Positions 16,187 through 25,129 of a stretch of 64,000 nt of DNA are shown here, piece after piece. The stretch's first letter is position 1, and every line of letters begins with the position of its first letter. The notes under the pieces were generated by a model, which saw only the letters and a list, made by a program, of their open reading frames with translations, was not told where the DNA came from and ran no database searches. Both the position numbers and the translations under genes were made by a program. The stretch comes from Anderseniella sp963787895 (GTDB lineage Bacteria; Pseudomonadota; Alphaproteobacteria; Rhizobiales; Aestuariivirgaceae), in contig CAWBEX010000007.1 of NCBI GenBank assembly GCA_963787895.1, positions 310,001 to 374,000 of the forward strand. Direction: 5' to 3'.

Positions 16187-17170
16187 TTACGAGCCTGTCG
16201 CCTCAGCCTGGACCTTTTCGATCAGTTCCTTGCCGCCCTCGACAGAGCTCGAGAACTCGTCATAAACCGGCTTCGAGGCTGCAATGAAGGCATCCTTGTC
16301 AGCTTCGTTGACGGCAATGCCACCTGCCTTCAACTTTTCAAGAAGGTCGGTTTCAAGCCTTGCTGCTTCTTCGTACACATAACCTTGGGTGTCGTTGGCG
16401 ACGTCCTGCAGGATTTTCTGTACATCTTCCGGCAGTTTTGCGAAGTGTTCGTCAGACACCAGCACGTAAGCTGGCGTGTAGACGTGTCCGGTAATCGAGA
16501 GATACTTCTGCACTTCCTGGAACTTGGCTGACCAGATCTGCGCATACGGGTTTTCCTGACCGTCAATCACGCCTGTCTTCAGTGCCGTGAACACGTCGGA
16601 AAATGCCATTGGTGTTGGATTTGCACCATAGAGCTGGAACATCTTTACGCGCCATGCGCCCTTGGGTGTGCGCAGCTTGATGCCAGCAAGGTCTTCCGGC
16701 TTGTTGATTGGCTTGACGTTGTTGGTGATGTGGCGGAAGCCGTTTTCGAAATACGTGAGAATGCGGTAACCCTTGCCCTTCGCAGCGGCCTGGAACACAT
16801 CGCCCACAGACGCCTGCACACGCTTCATGTGCTCGCGGTCCTTGATGATGTAAGGCATTTCAAATACGCCGAACTCATCAGCAACCGATGACATGGCGGA
16901 TGAAGGCAGTGAGAAGGTGATCTGGCCAAGCTTCAGTTTCTGCAGCAGTTCCTTGTCCTTGCCGAGCTGTGAAGATCCGAATGCCTGCACCTCTGCCTTG
17001 TCGCCAAGGGCTGCGTTTGCGCGCTTGGCGAATTCATCAACCGACGCTGCAAAAAGTGAACCGGGTTCGCCGACGTGACCAAACTTGAGGGTCAACTTTT
17101 CGGCGCTGGCACTTGTCGCCATTGCAGCAAGTGCAGTTGAGAAGGCAAGTGCCTTGATCAGGTTTTTCAT
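16187..17170 (-). CDS. TRAP transporter solute-binding protein (DctP family)
   Basis: 327 residues with a Sec signal peptide (LIKALAFSTALAAMATSASAEK). DctP-family features: KFGHVGEPGSLFAASVDEFA, the QAFGSSQLGKDKELLQKLKLG segment, the carboxylate-binding Arg in GIKLRTPKGAWRVKMF (about residue 165) and the GQENPYAQI segment that follows VIDG (about 201-209). That Arg implies an organic-acid ligand, as known for most DctP receptors. It is the second gene of the minus-strand run behind the aminotransferase, with a 37-base gap containing a CCTTTGGGAGG-type ribosome site. Confidence 0.93.
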   Translation of the reverse strand: MKNLIKALAFSTALAAMATSASAEKLTLKFGHVGEPGSLFAASVDEFAKRANAALGDKAEVQAFGSSQLGKDKELLQKLKLGQITFSLPSSAMSSVADEFGVFEMPYIIKDREHMKRVQASVGDVFQAAAKGKGYRILTYFENGFRHITNNVKPINKPEDLAGIKLRTPKGAWRVKMFQLYGANPTPMAFSDVFTALKTGVIDGQENPYAQIWSAKFQEVQKYLSITGHVYTPAYVLVSDEHFAKLPEDVQKILQDVANDTQGYVYEEAARLETDLLEKLKAGGIAVNEADKDAFIAASKPVYDEFSSSVEGGKELIEKVQAEATGS

Positions 17171-17207
17171 TGTGTTTTCCTCCCAAAGGAATTTCGCAGT
17201 TTATGTC

Positions 17208-18404
17208 TCATTCAGCCGCAACGGCACTGCTTTCACCTGTAGCGGCAGATTTCAGATACTCCATGGCACGTTGTGCGCCGCCTGACTGGTGCGGCACACC
17301 GGCAACCCCGAGGCCCATCTCAACACCTGACAATGTGCCCATCAACATCAAGTCGTTGAAATCACCCAGATGCCCGATGCGAAACACCTTGCCGGCAAGG
17401 CGTGAAAGGCCGTTGCCCAATGACATGTTGAAGTGTTTCAGGGTGCTCGCTCGGAACGCATCAGCGTCATGGCCGTCCGGCAGCATGACAGCGGTCAAGG
17501 CGTGAGAATAGTCTTTTGGCTCTTTGCACAAAACCTCCAGTCCCCATGCCTGAACCGCACGCCGGGTTGCTTCCGAATGACGCTTGTGGCGCGCAAACAC
17601 ATTGTCGAGGCCCTCCTCGTGCAGCATTTCGATTGCTTCAGCTAGGCCATACAAGAGGTTTGTAGCTGGCGTGTAGGGGAAGTAGCCGGTCTTGTTTGGC
17701 TCTAGCATCTCATCCCATGCCCAATAGGACTTGATCAGTTTGGCCGACTTCGAGGCAGCCATTGCCCTTTCGCTGATGGCGTTGAAGCTGAGGCCCGGTG
17801 GCAGCATCAGGCCCTTTTGCGAGCCTGCGACAGTGACATCGACGCCCCATTCATCATGGCGGAAATCAATCGAGGCCAGAGACGAGATTGTATCTGCCAT
17901 GAGCAGGGCCGGGTGGTTGGCCATGTCCATGGCCTTGCGCACATCACCGATGCGCGAAGTGGATCCGGTCGACGTTTCATTGTGGACGACGCAGACTGCC
18001 TTGATCTCGTGAGCCTTGTCTTTGTCCAGTGCTTCACCAATAGCTTCCGGCACTGCACCGCGGCGCCAGTCGGTTTCGATCAGGACAGGCTGAAGGCCAA
18101 GGCGTCTGGCAAGCTTGCACCACAAGGATGCAAAGTGGCCTGTCTCGCACATCAGGATCTTGTCGCCTGGCGAAAGTGTGTTGACCAGCGCTGCCTCCCA
18201 CGCGCCTGTTCCAGAGGCAGGGTATATCACTACATCGGCTTTGGTCTTGAAGATAGACTTCATCCCGTCCAGGCACTTCTTGCCGATCGAACCGAAGTCT
18301 GGTCCACGGTGATCAATTGTCGGATAATCCATGGCGCGCAGCACCCGGTCCGGCACGTTTGTCGGGCCTGGAATCTGCAGAAAATGGCGCCCGGGTGCGT
18401 GCAT
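17208..18404 (-). CDS. Class V PLP aminotransferase, serine/aspartate-glyoxylate type (SgaA/BhcA-like)
   Basis: 398 residues, the usual length. FLQIPGPTNVPDRVLRAMD, MDYPTIDHRGPDFG and YPASGTGAWEAALVNTLSPG are hallmark segments; the Schiff-base Lys is in VAGSQKGLMLPPGLS (about 204), and GKVFRIGHLGDFND binds the substrate carboxylate. The family transfers amino groups to glyoxylate or pyruvate; known members use serine, alanine or aspartate as donor. It is the first gene of the minus-strand operon with the TRAP transporter, so it may deaminate the imported compound. The other genes of the beta-hydroxyaspartate cycle are not in the window. Confidence 0.88.
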   Translation of the reverse strand: MHAPGRHFLQIPGPTNVPDRVLRAMDYPTIDHRGPDFGSIGKKCLDGMKSIFKTKADVVIYPASGTGAWEAALVNTLSPGDKILMCETGHFASLWCKLARRLGLQPVLIETDWRRGAVPEAIGEALDKDKAHEIKAVCVVHNETSTGSTSRIGDVRKAMDMANHPALLMADTISSLASIDFRHDEWGVDVTVAGSQKGLMLPPGLSFNAISERAMAASKSAKLIKSYWAWDEMLEPNKTGYFPYTPATNLLYGLAEAIEMLHEEGLDNVFARHKRHSEATRRAVQAWGLEVLCKEPKDYSHALTAVMLPDGHDADAFRASTLKHFNMSLGNGLSRLAGKVFRIGHLGDFNDLMLMGTLSGVEMGLGVAGVPHQSGGAQRAMEYLKSAATGESSAVAAE

Positions 18405-18488
18405 GGGATTGTCCTTTGATGCCTGAAACCCTGTGTGCTGATCGAGCCTTCTACGGGCTTGCCAGCATGCTTTGAATACGTATATTTA

Positions 18489-18504
18489 ATTTTGCATTCA
18501 AAAT
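18489..18504. promoter_or_regulatory. Candidate operator in the divergent promoter (inverted repeat)
   Basis: A perfect inverted repeat, ATTTTG-CATT-CAAAAT, in an AT-rich stretch that separates the aminotransferase and FAD/Fe-S genes. A GntR/FCD regulator gene is encoded in the plus-strand operon, and such regulators usually bind short AT-rich palindromes in their own divergent promoter. Assignment to that regulator is inference. Confidence 0.45.
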
Positions 18505-18521
18505 TATGTCAAGGTTTTTCC

Positions 18522-21422
18522 GTGACGACACTCTCCACATCCTCATTGACCAGACGTTTGCGCAACGGTGTGCAAGGCGAAGTGATGGATGATGTCTTCA
18601 CGCGTGGGCGCTACGCAACTGATGCCTCGATCTACCAGATCATGCCGCGTGCCGTGGTGATTCCAAAGTCTTCTGAGGATGTCCGTAACACGATAGCGGT
18701 GGCCCGCGAGCAGGGCACGACCGTGCTGCCGCGCGGCGGCGGCACGTCACAGTGCGGACAGACTGTCAACGAGTTCATTGTCATCGACACCACGAAACAC
18801 CTTAACCGTCTGTTGGAGCTGAATGTTGCTGCGCGCACCTGTGTGGTCGAGCCGGGCATGGTGCTGGATGAACTGAACCGGCAACTGAAGCAGCACGGAC
18901 TGTGGTTTCCGGTTGATGTGTCCACAGCCTCGCGCGCCACGATTGGCGGCATGGCAGGCAATAATTCGTGCGGCGGGCGGTCCATCCGCTATGGCATGAT
19001 GCGCAATAACGTGTTGTCGATTGATGCGTTCCTGGCCGATGGAAGCAAGGCGGCGTTTGGCTCTGCTGCCGGCCCGGCATTCATGACTGATCTGCTGGCG
19101 CTGGGTGTGCGTGAACAGGCTGAAATCGCTGCCCGCTTTCCAAAGGTGATGCGCCGGGTAGGTGGTTACAATATTGATGCGCTGGTGCCGAACAAGGCCG
19201 GACCGGTGAACCTTGCATCGTTGCTGGTTGGTTCGGAAGGCACGCTTGCCTGGTCTGATCGCATCACTTTGAGACTTTCACCGCTGCCTGCGCGCAAGGC
19301 TATGGGGGTTTGCCACTTCCCGACATTCCATGCTGCCATGGATGCCGCCCAGCACATCGTCAAGCTGGACCCGGTAGCGGTGGAACTGGTGGATCGCACG
19401 ATGATCGAGTTGGCGCGTGACATAGACATTTTTCGCCCGACCATCGACAAGGTCGTGCGCGGCGAACCCGATGCGCTGCTGCTGGTGGATTTTGCGGAGG
19501 ATGGCTGGGACGAGAATCTGCGCCGCCTGAAGCGGCTGCACGAGGTTATTGGCGATCTTGGCTTTGACTGGTCACGCCCTGGTGTCCACTACGGTGGGGT
19601 GGTCGAGGTCAACGATCCAAAGCTGCAGGGCGATCTGGCAGAGGTGCGCAAATCCGGCCTCAACATCATGATGTCCATGCGTGCTGAAGGCAAACCTGTG
19701 TCAGTCGTTGAAGATTGCGCGGTTGAGCTGAAAGATCTGGCCGCGTACACGGCAAGACTGACTGAGGTGTTCGAAAGGCACGGTACACCTGGCACCTGGT
19801 ATGCACATGCGTCCGTGGGTTGCCTGCATGTCCGCCCGGTCTTGAACCTGAAACTTGACAACGATGTGAAGACCTTGCGCGCCGTGGCGGAAGAGGCGTT
19901 CGAGCTGGTGCGGGAGTACAAGGGCTCACATTCCGGCGAACATGGCGATGGCATTGTGCGGTCCGAATTCAACGAGGTGATGTTCGGCAAGCGCATGATG
20001 GCAAGCTTCCGGCAAGTGAAGAAGCTGTTTGACCCGCAAGGTGTTTTCAATCCCGGCAAGATTGTAGATGCGCCGAAAATGGATGACCGGTCGTTGTTTC
20101 GCTTCAAGCCGGATTACAAGGTTGCAGACTTCAATACCGCACTTGACTGGTCCGGCTGGCCGGGGGGCGCTGGTGGCTTTCAGGGCGCTGTGGAGATGTG
20201 CAACAACAATGGCGCCTGCCGCAAACTTGCAGGCGGCGCCATGTGTCCAAGTTACCGGGTAACGAGGGACGAACAGCATTTGACACGCGGGCGCGCCAAC
20301 AGTTTGCGCCTTGCCATTTCTGGCCAGTTGGGGCCGTCAGCACTGACCAGCGATGCCATGGCCGATGCCATGAAACTGTGTGTTGGCTGCAAGGCGTGTA
20401 AGCGTGAATGCCCCACCGGTGTCGACATGGCGCGCATGAAAATCGAGGTTGCAGCACAGCGCGTTGCCAAATCGGGCTTGGGTTTGCGTGACAGGCTTGT
20501 TGCACACATGCCGCGCTACGCGCCGTATCTGGCGCGGGTTCCGTGGCTGGCCAATGCGCGCGATACGGTGCCAGGGCTGGCAGCATTGAGCGAGGCGCTC
20601 GCAGGCCTGTCGAAGCACCGCGCACTGCCCAGCTGGCGAAATGATACCTACACTCACGGCCATGCGGTTGGTGGCGCTGATGCCACGCCGGTGATCCTGT
20701 TTGGCGACACCTTCAACACGTATTTCGAAAGTGAGAACCTGCACGCTGCGAGGCATGTGCTTTTGGCAGGTGGCTTTCGGGTTCACTCACCATTGCCCAG
20801 TGGATCAACCCGGCCGCCATGCTGCGGGCGGACCTATCTGGCAGCCGGGCTCGTGGACGAAGCGCGCGAGGAGGCTCGGCGGTTGATCACCGCTTATTTG
20901 CCTCTGGTGCGTCAGGGAGCCAAGATCGTCGGGCTGGAACCATCCTGCCTGTTGACCTTGCGCGATGAACTGACGGTGCTGAAGCTGGGAGTGGAAGCAG
21001 AGGAGATTAGCGCGGCGGCGATGATGTTTGAGGAATTTATCGACGCCAATGCCGGGCGTTTTTTGTTCAGGTCGATGGAAAAAAAGGCCTTGCTGCATGG
21101 CCACTGTCACCAGAAAGCGCATAATGTGATGGGCAGTGTCACGGCTGTGCTAAAGCTGGTGCCGGGCCTTGAGGTTGAAGCGGTTGAAAGCTCGTGCTGC
21201 GGCATGGCGGGTGCGTTTGGCTATCAGGCAGAGACCTACGAGGTTTCACAGGCCATGGGCGAATTGTCCTTGTTGCCTGCAGTGCGTGCAGCAGAATCAG
21301 ATACACTTGTCGTGGCCGATGGCACATCGTGCCGCCATCAGATTGCCGATGGTGCAGGGCGCGAGGCAATCCACGTGGCGCGCGTGCTTGAAATGGCACT
21401 GGATGAAGGAGCAGGTAAATGA
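18522..21422 (+). CDS. FAD-linked/Fe-S 2-hydroxyacid dehydrogenase, YdiJ-like fusion protein
   Basis: 966 residues from a GTG at 18522 preceded by AAGG; the longer frame from 18435 reaches into the shared promoter. It is a fusion of a GlcD-like flavin domain (about 30-520: LPRGGGTSQCGQTVNEF, TIGGMAGNNSCGGRSIRYGM, SGEHGDGIVRSEF) with a GlcF-like iron-sulfur part (CVGCKACKRECPTG near 622, a second Cys cluster CNNNGACRKLAGGAMCPS near 567, and two CCG modules, PPCCGRTYL and SSCCGMAGAFG). E. coli YdiJ, of the same plan, oxidises D-2-hydroxyglutarate. It probably oxidises a D-2-hydroxyacid made in this island and passes electrons to the quinone pool. Confidence 0.87.
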   Translation: MTTLSTSSLTRRLRNGVQGEVMDDVFTRGRYATDASIYQIMPRAVVIPKSSEDVRNTIAVAREQGTTVLPRGGGTSQCGQTVNEFIVIDTTKHLNRLLELNVAARTCVVEPGMVLDELNRQLKQHGLWFPVDVSTASRATIGGMAGNNSCGGRSIRYGMMRNNVLSIDAFLADGSKAAFGSAAGPAFMTDLLALGVREQAEIAARFPKVMRRVGGYNIDALVPNKAGPVNLASLLVGSEGTLAWSDRITLRLSPLPARKAMGVCHFPTFHAAMDAAQHIVKLDPVAVELVDRTMIELARDIDIFRPTIDKVVRGEPDALLLVDFAEDGWDENLRRLKRLHEVIGDLGFDWSRPGVHYGGVVEVNDPKLQGDLAEVRKSGLNIMMSMRAEGKPVSVVEDCAVELKDLAAYTARLTEVFERHGTPGTWYAHASVGCLHVRPVLNLKLDNDVKTLRAVAEEAFELVREYKGSHSGEHGDGIVRSEFNEVMFGKRMMASFRQVKKLFDPQGVFNPGKIVDAPKMDDRSLFRFKPDYKVADFNTALDWSGWPGGAGGFQGAVEMCNNNGACRKLAGGAMCPSYRVTRDEQHLTRGRANSLRLAISGQLGPSALTSDAMADAMKLCVGCKACKRECPTGVDMARMKIEVAAQRVAKSGLGLRDRLVAHMPRYAPYLARVPWLANARDTVPGLAALSEALAGLSKHRALPSWRNDTYTHGHAVGGADATPVILFGDTFNTYFESENLHAARHVLLAGGFRVHSPLPSGSTRPPCCGRTYLAAGLVDEAREEARRLITAYLPLVRQGAKIVGLEPSCLLTLRDELTVLKLGVEAEEISAAAMMFEEFIDANAGRFLFRSMEKKALLHGHCHQKAHNVMGSVTAVLKLVPGLEVEAVESSCCGMAGAFGYQAETYEVSQAMGELSLLPAVRAAESDTLVVADGTSCRHQIADGAGREAIHVARVLEMALDEGAGK

Positions 21423-22090
21423 ACGTCAGAACTGATGACGCCATCATTCGCCGTTCGCTGCATGATGAACTGGTCGAACGCCTGCAACGGCTGATCATCG
21501 AAGGCGAACTGACGCCCGGCGAAAAGGTACCTGAAAAGGAATTATGCGAACGGTTCAACGTGTCGCGCACGCCCATGCGCGAGGCTTTGAAAGTTCTCGC
21601 CAATGCGGGTCTTGTGACCCTGACACCTAACCGGGGATCATCAGTGACGGCGGTAACTGTGGAAGACCTGCAGGAGGTGTTTCCGGTCATGGGCGCGCTG
21701 GAAGCGTTGTCTGGTGAGCTGGCCTGCGAAAAGATTACCGATGAGGAGATCGCTGCCGTACGCAAGTTGCATCAAGACATGATCGGCCATTACAAGGCCA
21801 AACGCCTGCCGGAGTATTTCAAGGCGAATGAGGCAATTCATTCAGCCATTTTGACAGCTGCACAAAATGATACCCTGTCAGCGCAGCACAACATGCTTTC
21901 AACCAGAGTTCGCCGTGCGCGTTACCTAGCCAATATGACACGTGAACGCTGGGAAAAGGCAGTAGCCGAGCATGAAGATATTCTGGCTGCCCTGGAAAGG
22001 CGCGATGGCGCAGCGCTCGGTGAAATTCTCAAGACGCACCTGCGGAACAAACTTGATACCGTGTCGCAATGGCTCAAGGCGAACGGTTGA
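21419..22090 (+). CDS. GntR-family regulator with FCD effector domain
   Basis: 223 residues. The winged helix (about 10-75) contains LIIEGELTPGEKVPEKELCE and RFNVSRTPMREALKVLANAG. The C-terminal FCD domain (about 85-215) shows the expected acidic and His metal positions (FKANEAIHSAILTAAQND, EHEDILAALERRDGAALGE). FCD regulators sense small carboxylates through a metal. The ATG overlaps the stop of the preceding gene (ATGA), so it is made with the dehydrogenase and probably controls this island, perhaps through the palindrome at 18489-18504. Confidence 0.9.
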   Translation: MNVRTDDAIIRRSLHDELVERLQRLIIEGELTPGEKVPEKELCERFNVSRTPMREALKVLANAGLVTLTPNRGSSVTAVTVEDLQEVFPVMGALEALSGELACEKITDEEIAAVRKLHQDMIGHYKAKRLPEYFKANEAIHSAILTAAQNDTLSAQHNMLSTRVRRARYLANMTRERWEKAVAEHEDILAALERRDGAALGEILKTHLRNKLDTVSQWLKANG

Positions 22091-22183
22091 TGCCGGCGTA
22101 TCAAACCGTTTGACAGGCTCGACTTATATTTGATCAGCTATGCCTTGAACCCGGTTTATTCTGGCCGGCTCAGAAGGTGTACC

Positions 22184-23515
22184 TTGTCTGCAATCATAGA
22201 CTTCATACACGACACAACTTTTGATAGTCTGCCCGCGGAACGGGTAAAGGACGCAGTAAGGTGCCTGGGTGATACGTTGGGTGTTGCGGCAGGTGGCAGT
22301 CGCACGACTTTGTCACGCATAATCAGCAATCACGCGGCAAGCCAGTTTGGAGGCGGCTGCGCCCACATCTGGTGGGATGGCCGCCAGGTGAGCCCGGCAG
22401 GCGCTGCGCTTGCAAACGCCATGACGATTGATTCACTGGATGCTCATGACGGCCACAAACTCACCAAGGGTCATGTTGGCTGCGGTGTTGTTCCAGGTCT
22501 TGTTGCAGTTATGCAGCAAGAGGCGAAGTGCTGCCCCAGGGAGCTGTTGACTAGTCTTGTCATCGGCTATGAAATAGGCACACGGGCCGGTATTGCGCTG
22601 CATGCAAGCGCCAGCGACTATCACACTTCGGGCGCATGGATCGCGCTGGCAACGGCCGCGCTAGGCGCACGTCAGCTTGGGCTCACTAAGGCACAAACGC
22701 GAGAAGCTGTTGGCATCGCTGAGTATCATGGGCCACGAAGTCAGATGATGCGCTGCATTGATCATCCCACAATGCTCAAGGATGGTTCCGGTTGGGGCGC
22801 AATGGCGGGTGTATCTGCAGCTTACCTGGCGGCTGACGGTTTTACAGGTGCACCAGCCATTACCATGGAGGACGATAGTCTTGCCGACATCTGGTCTGAC
22901 CTCGGCAGCAACTGGTATGTCGCCCAACAATACATCAAATTGTATCCCGTATGCCGCTGGGCTCAGCCGGCAGTTGAGGCCGTGTTGGCGCTCAAGCAGT
23001 TGCACGGATTTGGCGCGAGCAACGTTGCAGCGATCAGTATCGACACTTTCCACGAAGCCAGGCGTTTGGCAGTTATCCCTGATACTACAGAGCAGGCACA
23101 ATATTCACTGCCATTTCCAGTAGCTGCAGCGCTGGTGCGTGGAGCGTTGGGCGTGGACGAGGTTGCCGGCACAGGTTTGCAAGACGTCGAAATCCGGCGC
23201 ATTTCTCAGATGATCGAGATAACAGAGAGTGACGCGCATAATGAGGCCTTTCCCGCGCGCCGCTTCGCCAGCGCAAAGGTGCGCTTGCACGACGGTCGCG
23301 AATTCGACTCCGGCCCGGTCGAGGCGAAAGGTGACCCGGAGGACAGGCTCTCGGATGAGGTGGTCTGGCAAAAGTTCCTCAGCCTCACGCTACCGGTGCT
23401 AGGAGATGAGCGCGCAGGCGCATTGCGAGAAAGCGTGATTGGCCTAGTCAATGCGGACAGTACTAAGGGTCTATTTGATCTCGTTGCGGACAATCTTTCA
23501 TGGCCTGCTGTTTAA
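22184..23515 (+). CDS. MmgE/PrpD-family protein
   Basis: 443 residues from a TTG at 22184 with AAGGTG just before it; the frame is open to another TTG at 22130 with no ribosome site. The family shows here as LGDTLGVAAGGS, ANAMTIDSLDAHDGHKLTKG (about 83-102, the conserved DxxDxH-like region), the G-rich GYEIGTRAGIALHAS and KLYPVCRWAQPAVEA. Known members include 2-methylcitrate dehydratase, cis-aconitate decarboxylase and iminodisuccinate epimerase. The reaction here is unknown; the setting suggests a branched or amino-substituted dicarboxylate. It follows the GntR gene by 93 bases. Confidence 0.87.
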   Translation: MSAIIDFIHDTTFDSLPAERVKDAVRCLGDTLGVAAGGSRTTLSRIISNHAASQFGGGCAHIWWDGRQVSPAGAALANAMTIDSLDAHDGHKLTKGHVGCGVVPGLVAVMQQEAKCCPRELLTSLVIGYEIGTRAGIALHASASDYHTSGAWIALATAALGARQLGLTKAQTREAVGIAEYHGPRSQMMRCIDHPTMLKDGSGWGAMAGVSAAYLAADGFTGAPAITMEDDSLADIWSDLGSNWYVAQQYIKLYPVCRWAQPAVEAVLALKQLHGFGASNVAAISIDTFHEARRLAVIPDTTEQAQYSLPFPVAAALVRGALGVDEVAGTGLQDVEIRRISQMIEITESDAHNEAFPARRFASAKVRLHDGREFDSGPVEAKGDPEDRLSDEVVWQKFLSLTLPVLGDERAGALRESVIGLVNADSTKGLFDLVADNLSWPAV

Positions 23516-23538
23516 GGCTGCCAACGGTTGCTGCTGGC

Positions 23539-24609
23539 TCACTGGGCGTCGAAATCCAGTACCAGCTTGTCTGTCTCGGGCCGCGCCTGGCAAGCCAGGA
23601 TGAAACCGGCCTCCAGTTCCCACGGCTGCAATGACCAGTTCTGGTCCATGCTGGCCCTGCCTTCAAGCACCTTGCAGCGGCAGGTGCAGCACATGCCGCC
23701 GGCACACGAGTAGGGAATTTCCACGCCGTCGCGTCGGGCTGCAGCTAGCACCGTTTGATTGGCTGGATCGACCTTCAGTTTGCGCCGGGTGCCATCAAGA
23801 ATGACCTCTACGTCGGCGCCTGCAATGGCGGGCTTTACCTGCGCGTGTTCGCCACTGGATTTGCCATAGGGCGTCGGAGTGAATATCTCGAAGCGGATTT
23901 TCTCCAGTGGCATGCCAAGGTCTGTAAGCGCCTTCCTGAGTACCTTGATCATTGGCGCCGGACCACACAGATAAGCCGCGTCATAGCGTGCAACTTCAAT
24001 CAGCTTGTGGGCTTGCATCTCGGTGAGCTTGTCTGCATCAATGCGGCCAGACAGGATGTCGCTGTCCTCGTCTTCCTCAGACAGTACGTGCAGCAGGTTG
24101 AACCGGGTCAGATGAGTGTCTTTGAGCGCATCCAGCTCTGCCCTGAACATCACGCTGTCTACATTGCGGTTGCCATAGATCAACGTGATCTGCGAGGCCG
24201 GATTGCCGGCCAGCACTGACTTGACGATGGAAAGCACCGGCGTGATGCCGGAACCCGCTGCAATCATCAAGAAGTGCCAGTCATTGCCTGGCTCGGCAAT
24301 GAATCTGCCACCCGGCGCGGCGACCTCAACGCTGTCGCCGCATTTCAGGTTGTGGGCAAAGCTTGAAAATGCCCCGCCCTCGACATGTTTCACCCCGATT
24401 TCCAGTGCTTCGCCGGGCGCGCTGCAGATCGAATAGCTGCGGCGTACGTTTTCGCCATCAAGTATTGCGCGCAACGTCAGGTATTGACCTGGCTTGAAAG
24501 CAAATTCGCCCTTTAGGGTATCGGGTAGATCGAAGCGGATCACCTTTGCTTTCGCCGTCTGGGCGTACACGTGAGACACCGTCAGCGTATGAAACTGTTG
24601 CTCGGCCAT
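23539..24609 (-). CDS. paaE: 1,2-phenylacetyl-CoA epoxidase reductase subunit PaaE
   Basis: 356 residues from the ATG at 24609; the longer open frame would overlap paaD. A ferredoxin-NADP reductase-like FAD/NAD part (about 1-240: RRSYSICSAPGE, MIAAGSGITPVLS, YLCGPAPMI) is joined to a C-terminal plant-type 2Fe-2S ferredoxin domain with Cys ligands in PYSCAGGMCCTCRCKV and LACQA. It passes electrons from NADPH to the PaaA diiron centre. Last gene of paaABCDE, ten bases after paaD. Confidence 0.95.
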   Translation of the reverse strand: MAEQQFHTLTVSHVYAQTAKAKVIRFDLPDTLKGEFAFKPGQYLTLRAILDGENVRRSYSICSAPGEALEIGVKHVEGGAFSSFAHNLKCGDSVEVAAPGGRFIAEPGNDWHFLMIAAGSGITPVLSIVKSVLAGNPASQITLIYGNRNVDSVMFRAELDALKDTHLTRFNLLHVLSEEDEDSDILSGRIDADKLTEMQAHKLIEVARYDAAYLCGPAPMIKVLRKALTDLGMPLEKIRFEIFTPTPYGKSSGEHAQVKPAIAGADVEVILDGTRRKLKVDPANQTVLAAARRDGVEIPYSCAGGMCCTCRCKVLEGRASMDQNWSLQPWELEAGFILACQARPETDKLVLDFDAQ

Positions 24610-24619
24610 CAGGCTCACC

Positions 24620-25129
24620 TCAGATACATTTGAAATAGTCAAACGGCTCTGCACACGTTTTGCAGGTATAATGTGCCTTGCATGCAGTTGAGCCGAACTC
24701 GGAAACCTTGTGTGTGTCAGACGAGGCGCAGCGGGGGCAGTTGACAATAGTCTCGCCAAACAGCGCCATCTTGGAGTTACTGCTCTTGACCGGAGGCGCA
24801 ATACCATATGCACGCAGTTTTTCACGGCCCTCCGCACTGATCCAGTCGGTCGTCCAGGCGGGAGACATGACACGCTCTATACGCGCTTCAAAGCCTGCCT
24901 CAAGCAGCGCTGTCTCGATCGCCAGCTCTATGGCAATCACGGCCGGGCACCCAGAATATGTTGGTGTGACATGGGCAACTGCCATGCCATTTTCCAGCGT
25001 CACACCGCGCAAGATACCGAGGTCCGCCACAGTAACGCATGGCACTTCCGGATCCGGCACGCTAGACGCCACTGCCCAGGCGCGGGCCTGATCGAGGGAT
25101 GCTATAGGGGAGGGCGAGGTCATCACCAT
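24620..25129 (-). CDS. paaD: Phenylacetyl-CoA epoxidase assembly protein PaaD
   Basis: 169 residues. An N-terminal DUF59/MIP18-type domain (about 8-95: VPDPEVPCVTVADLGILRGV, VTPTYSGCPAVIAIE) and a C-terminal zinc-ribbon-like part with Cys pairs CPRCASSDT, CKAHYTC and CKTC. PaaD is thought to help iron-sulfur or diiron maturation of the epoxidase. It overlaps the end of paaC by seven bases. Confidence 0.94.
   Translation of the reverse strand: MVMTSPSPIASLDQARAWAVASSVPDPEVPCVTVADLGILRGVTLENGMAVAHVTPTYSGCPAVIAIELAIETALLEAGFEARIERVMSPAWTTDWISAEGREKLRAYGIAPPVKSSNSKMALFGETIVNCPRCASSDTHKVSEFGSTACKAHYTCKTCAEPFDYFKCI

Noticed and set aside
17208..18404. Evidence for a beta-hydroxyaspartate cycle
   Set aside because: The aminotransferase resembles BhcA, but no BhcB, BhcC or BhcD genes are in the window.
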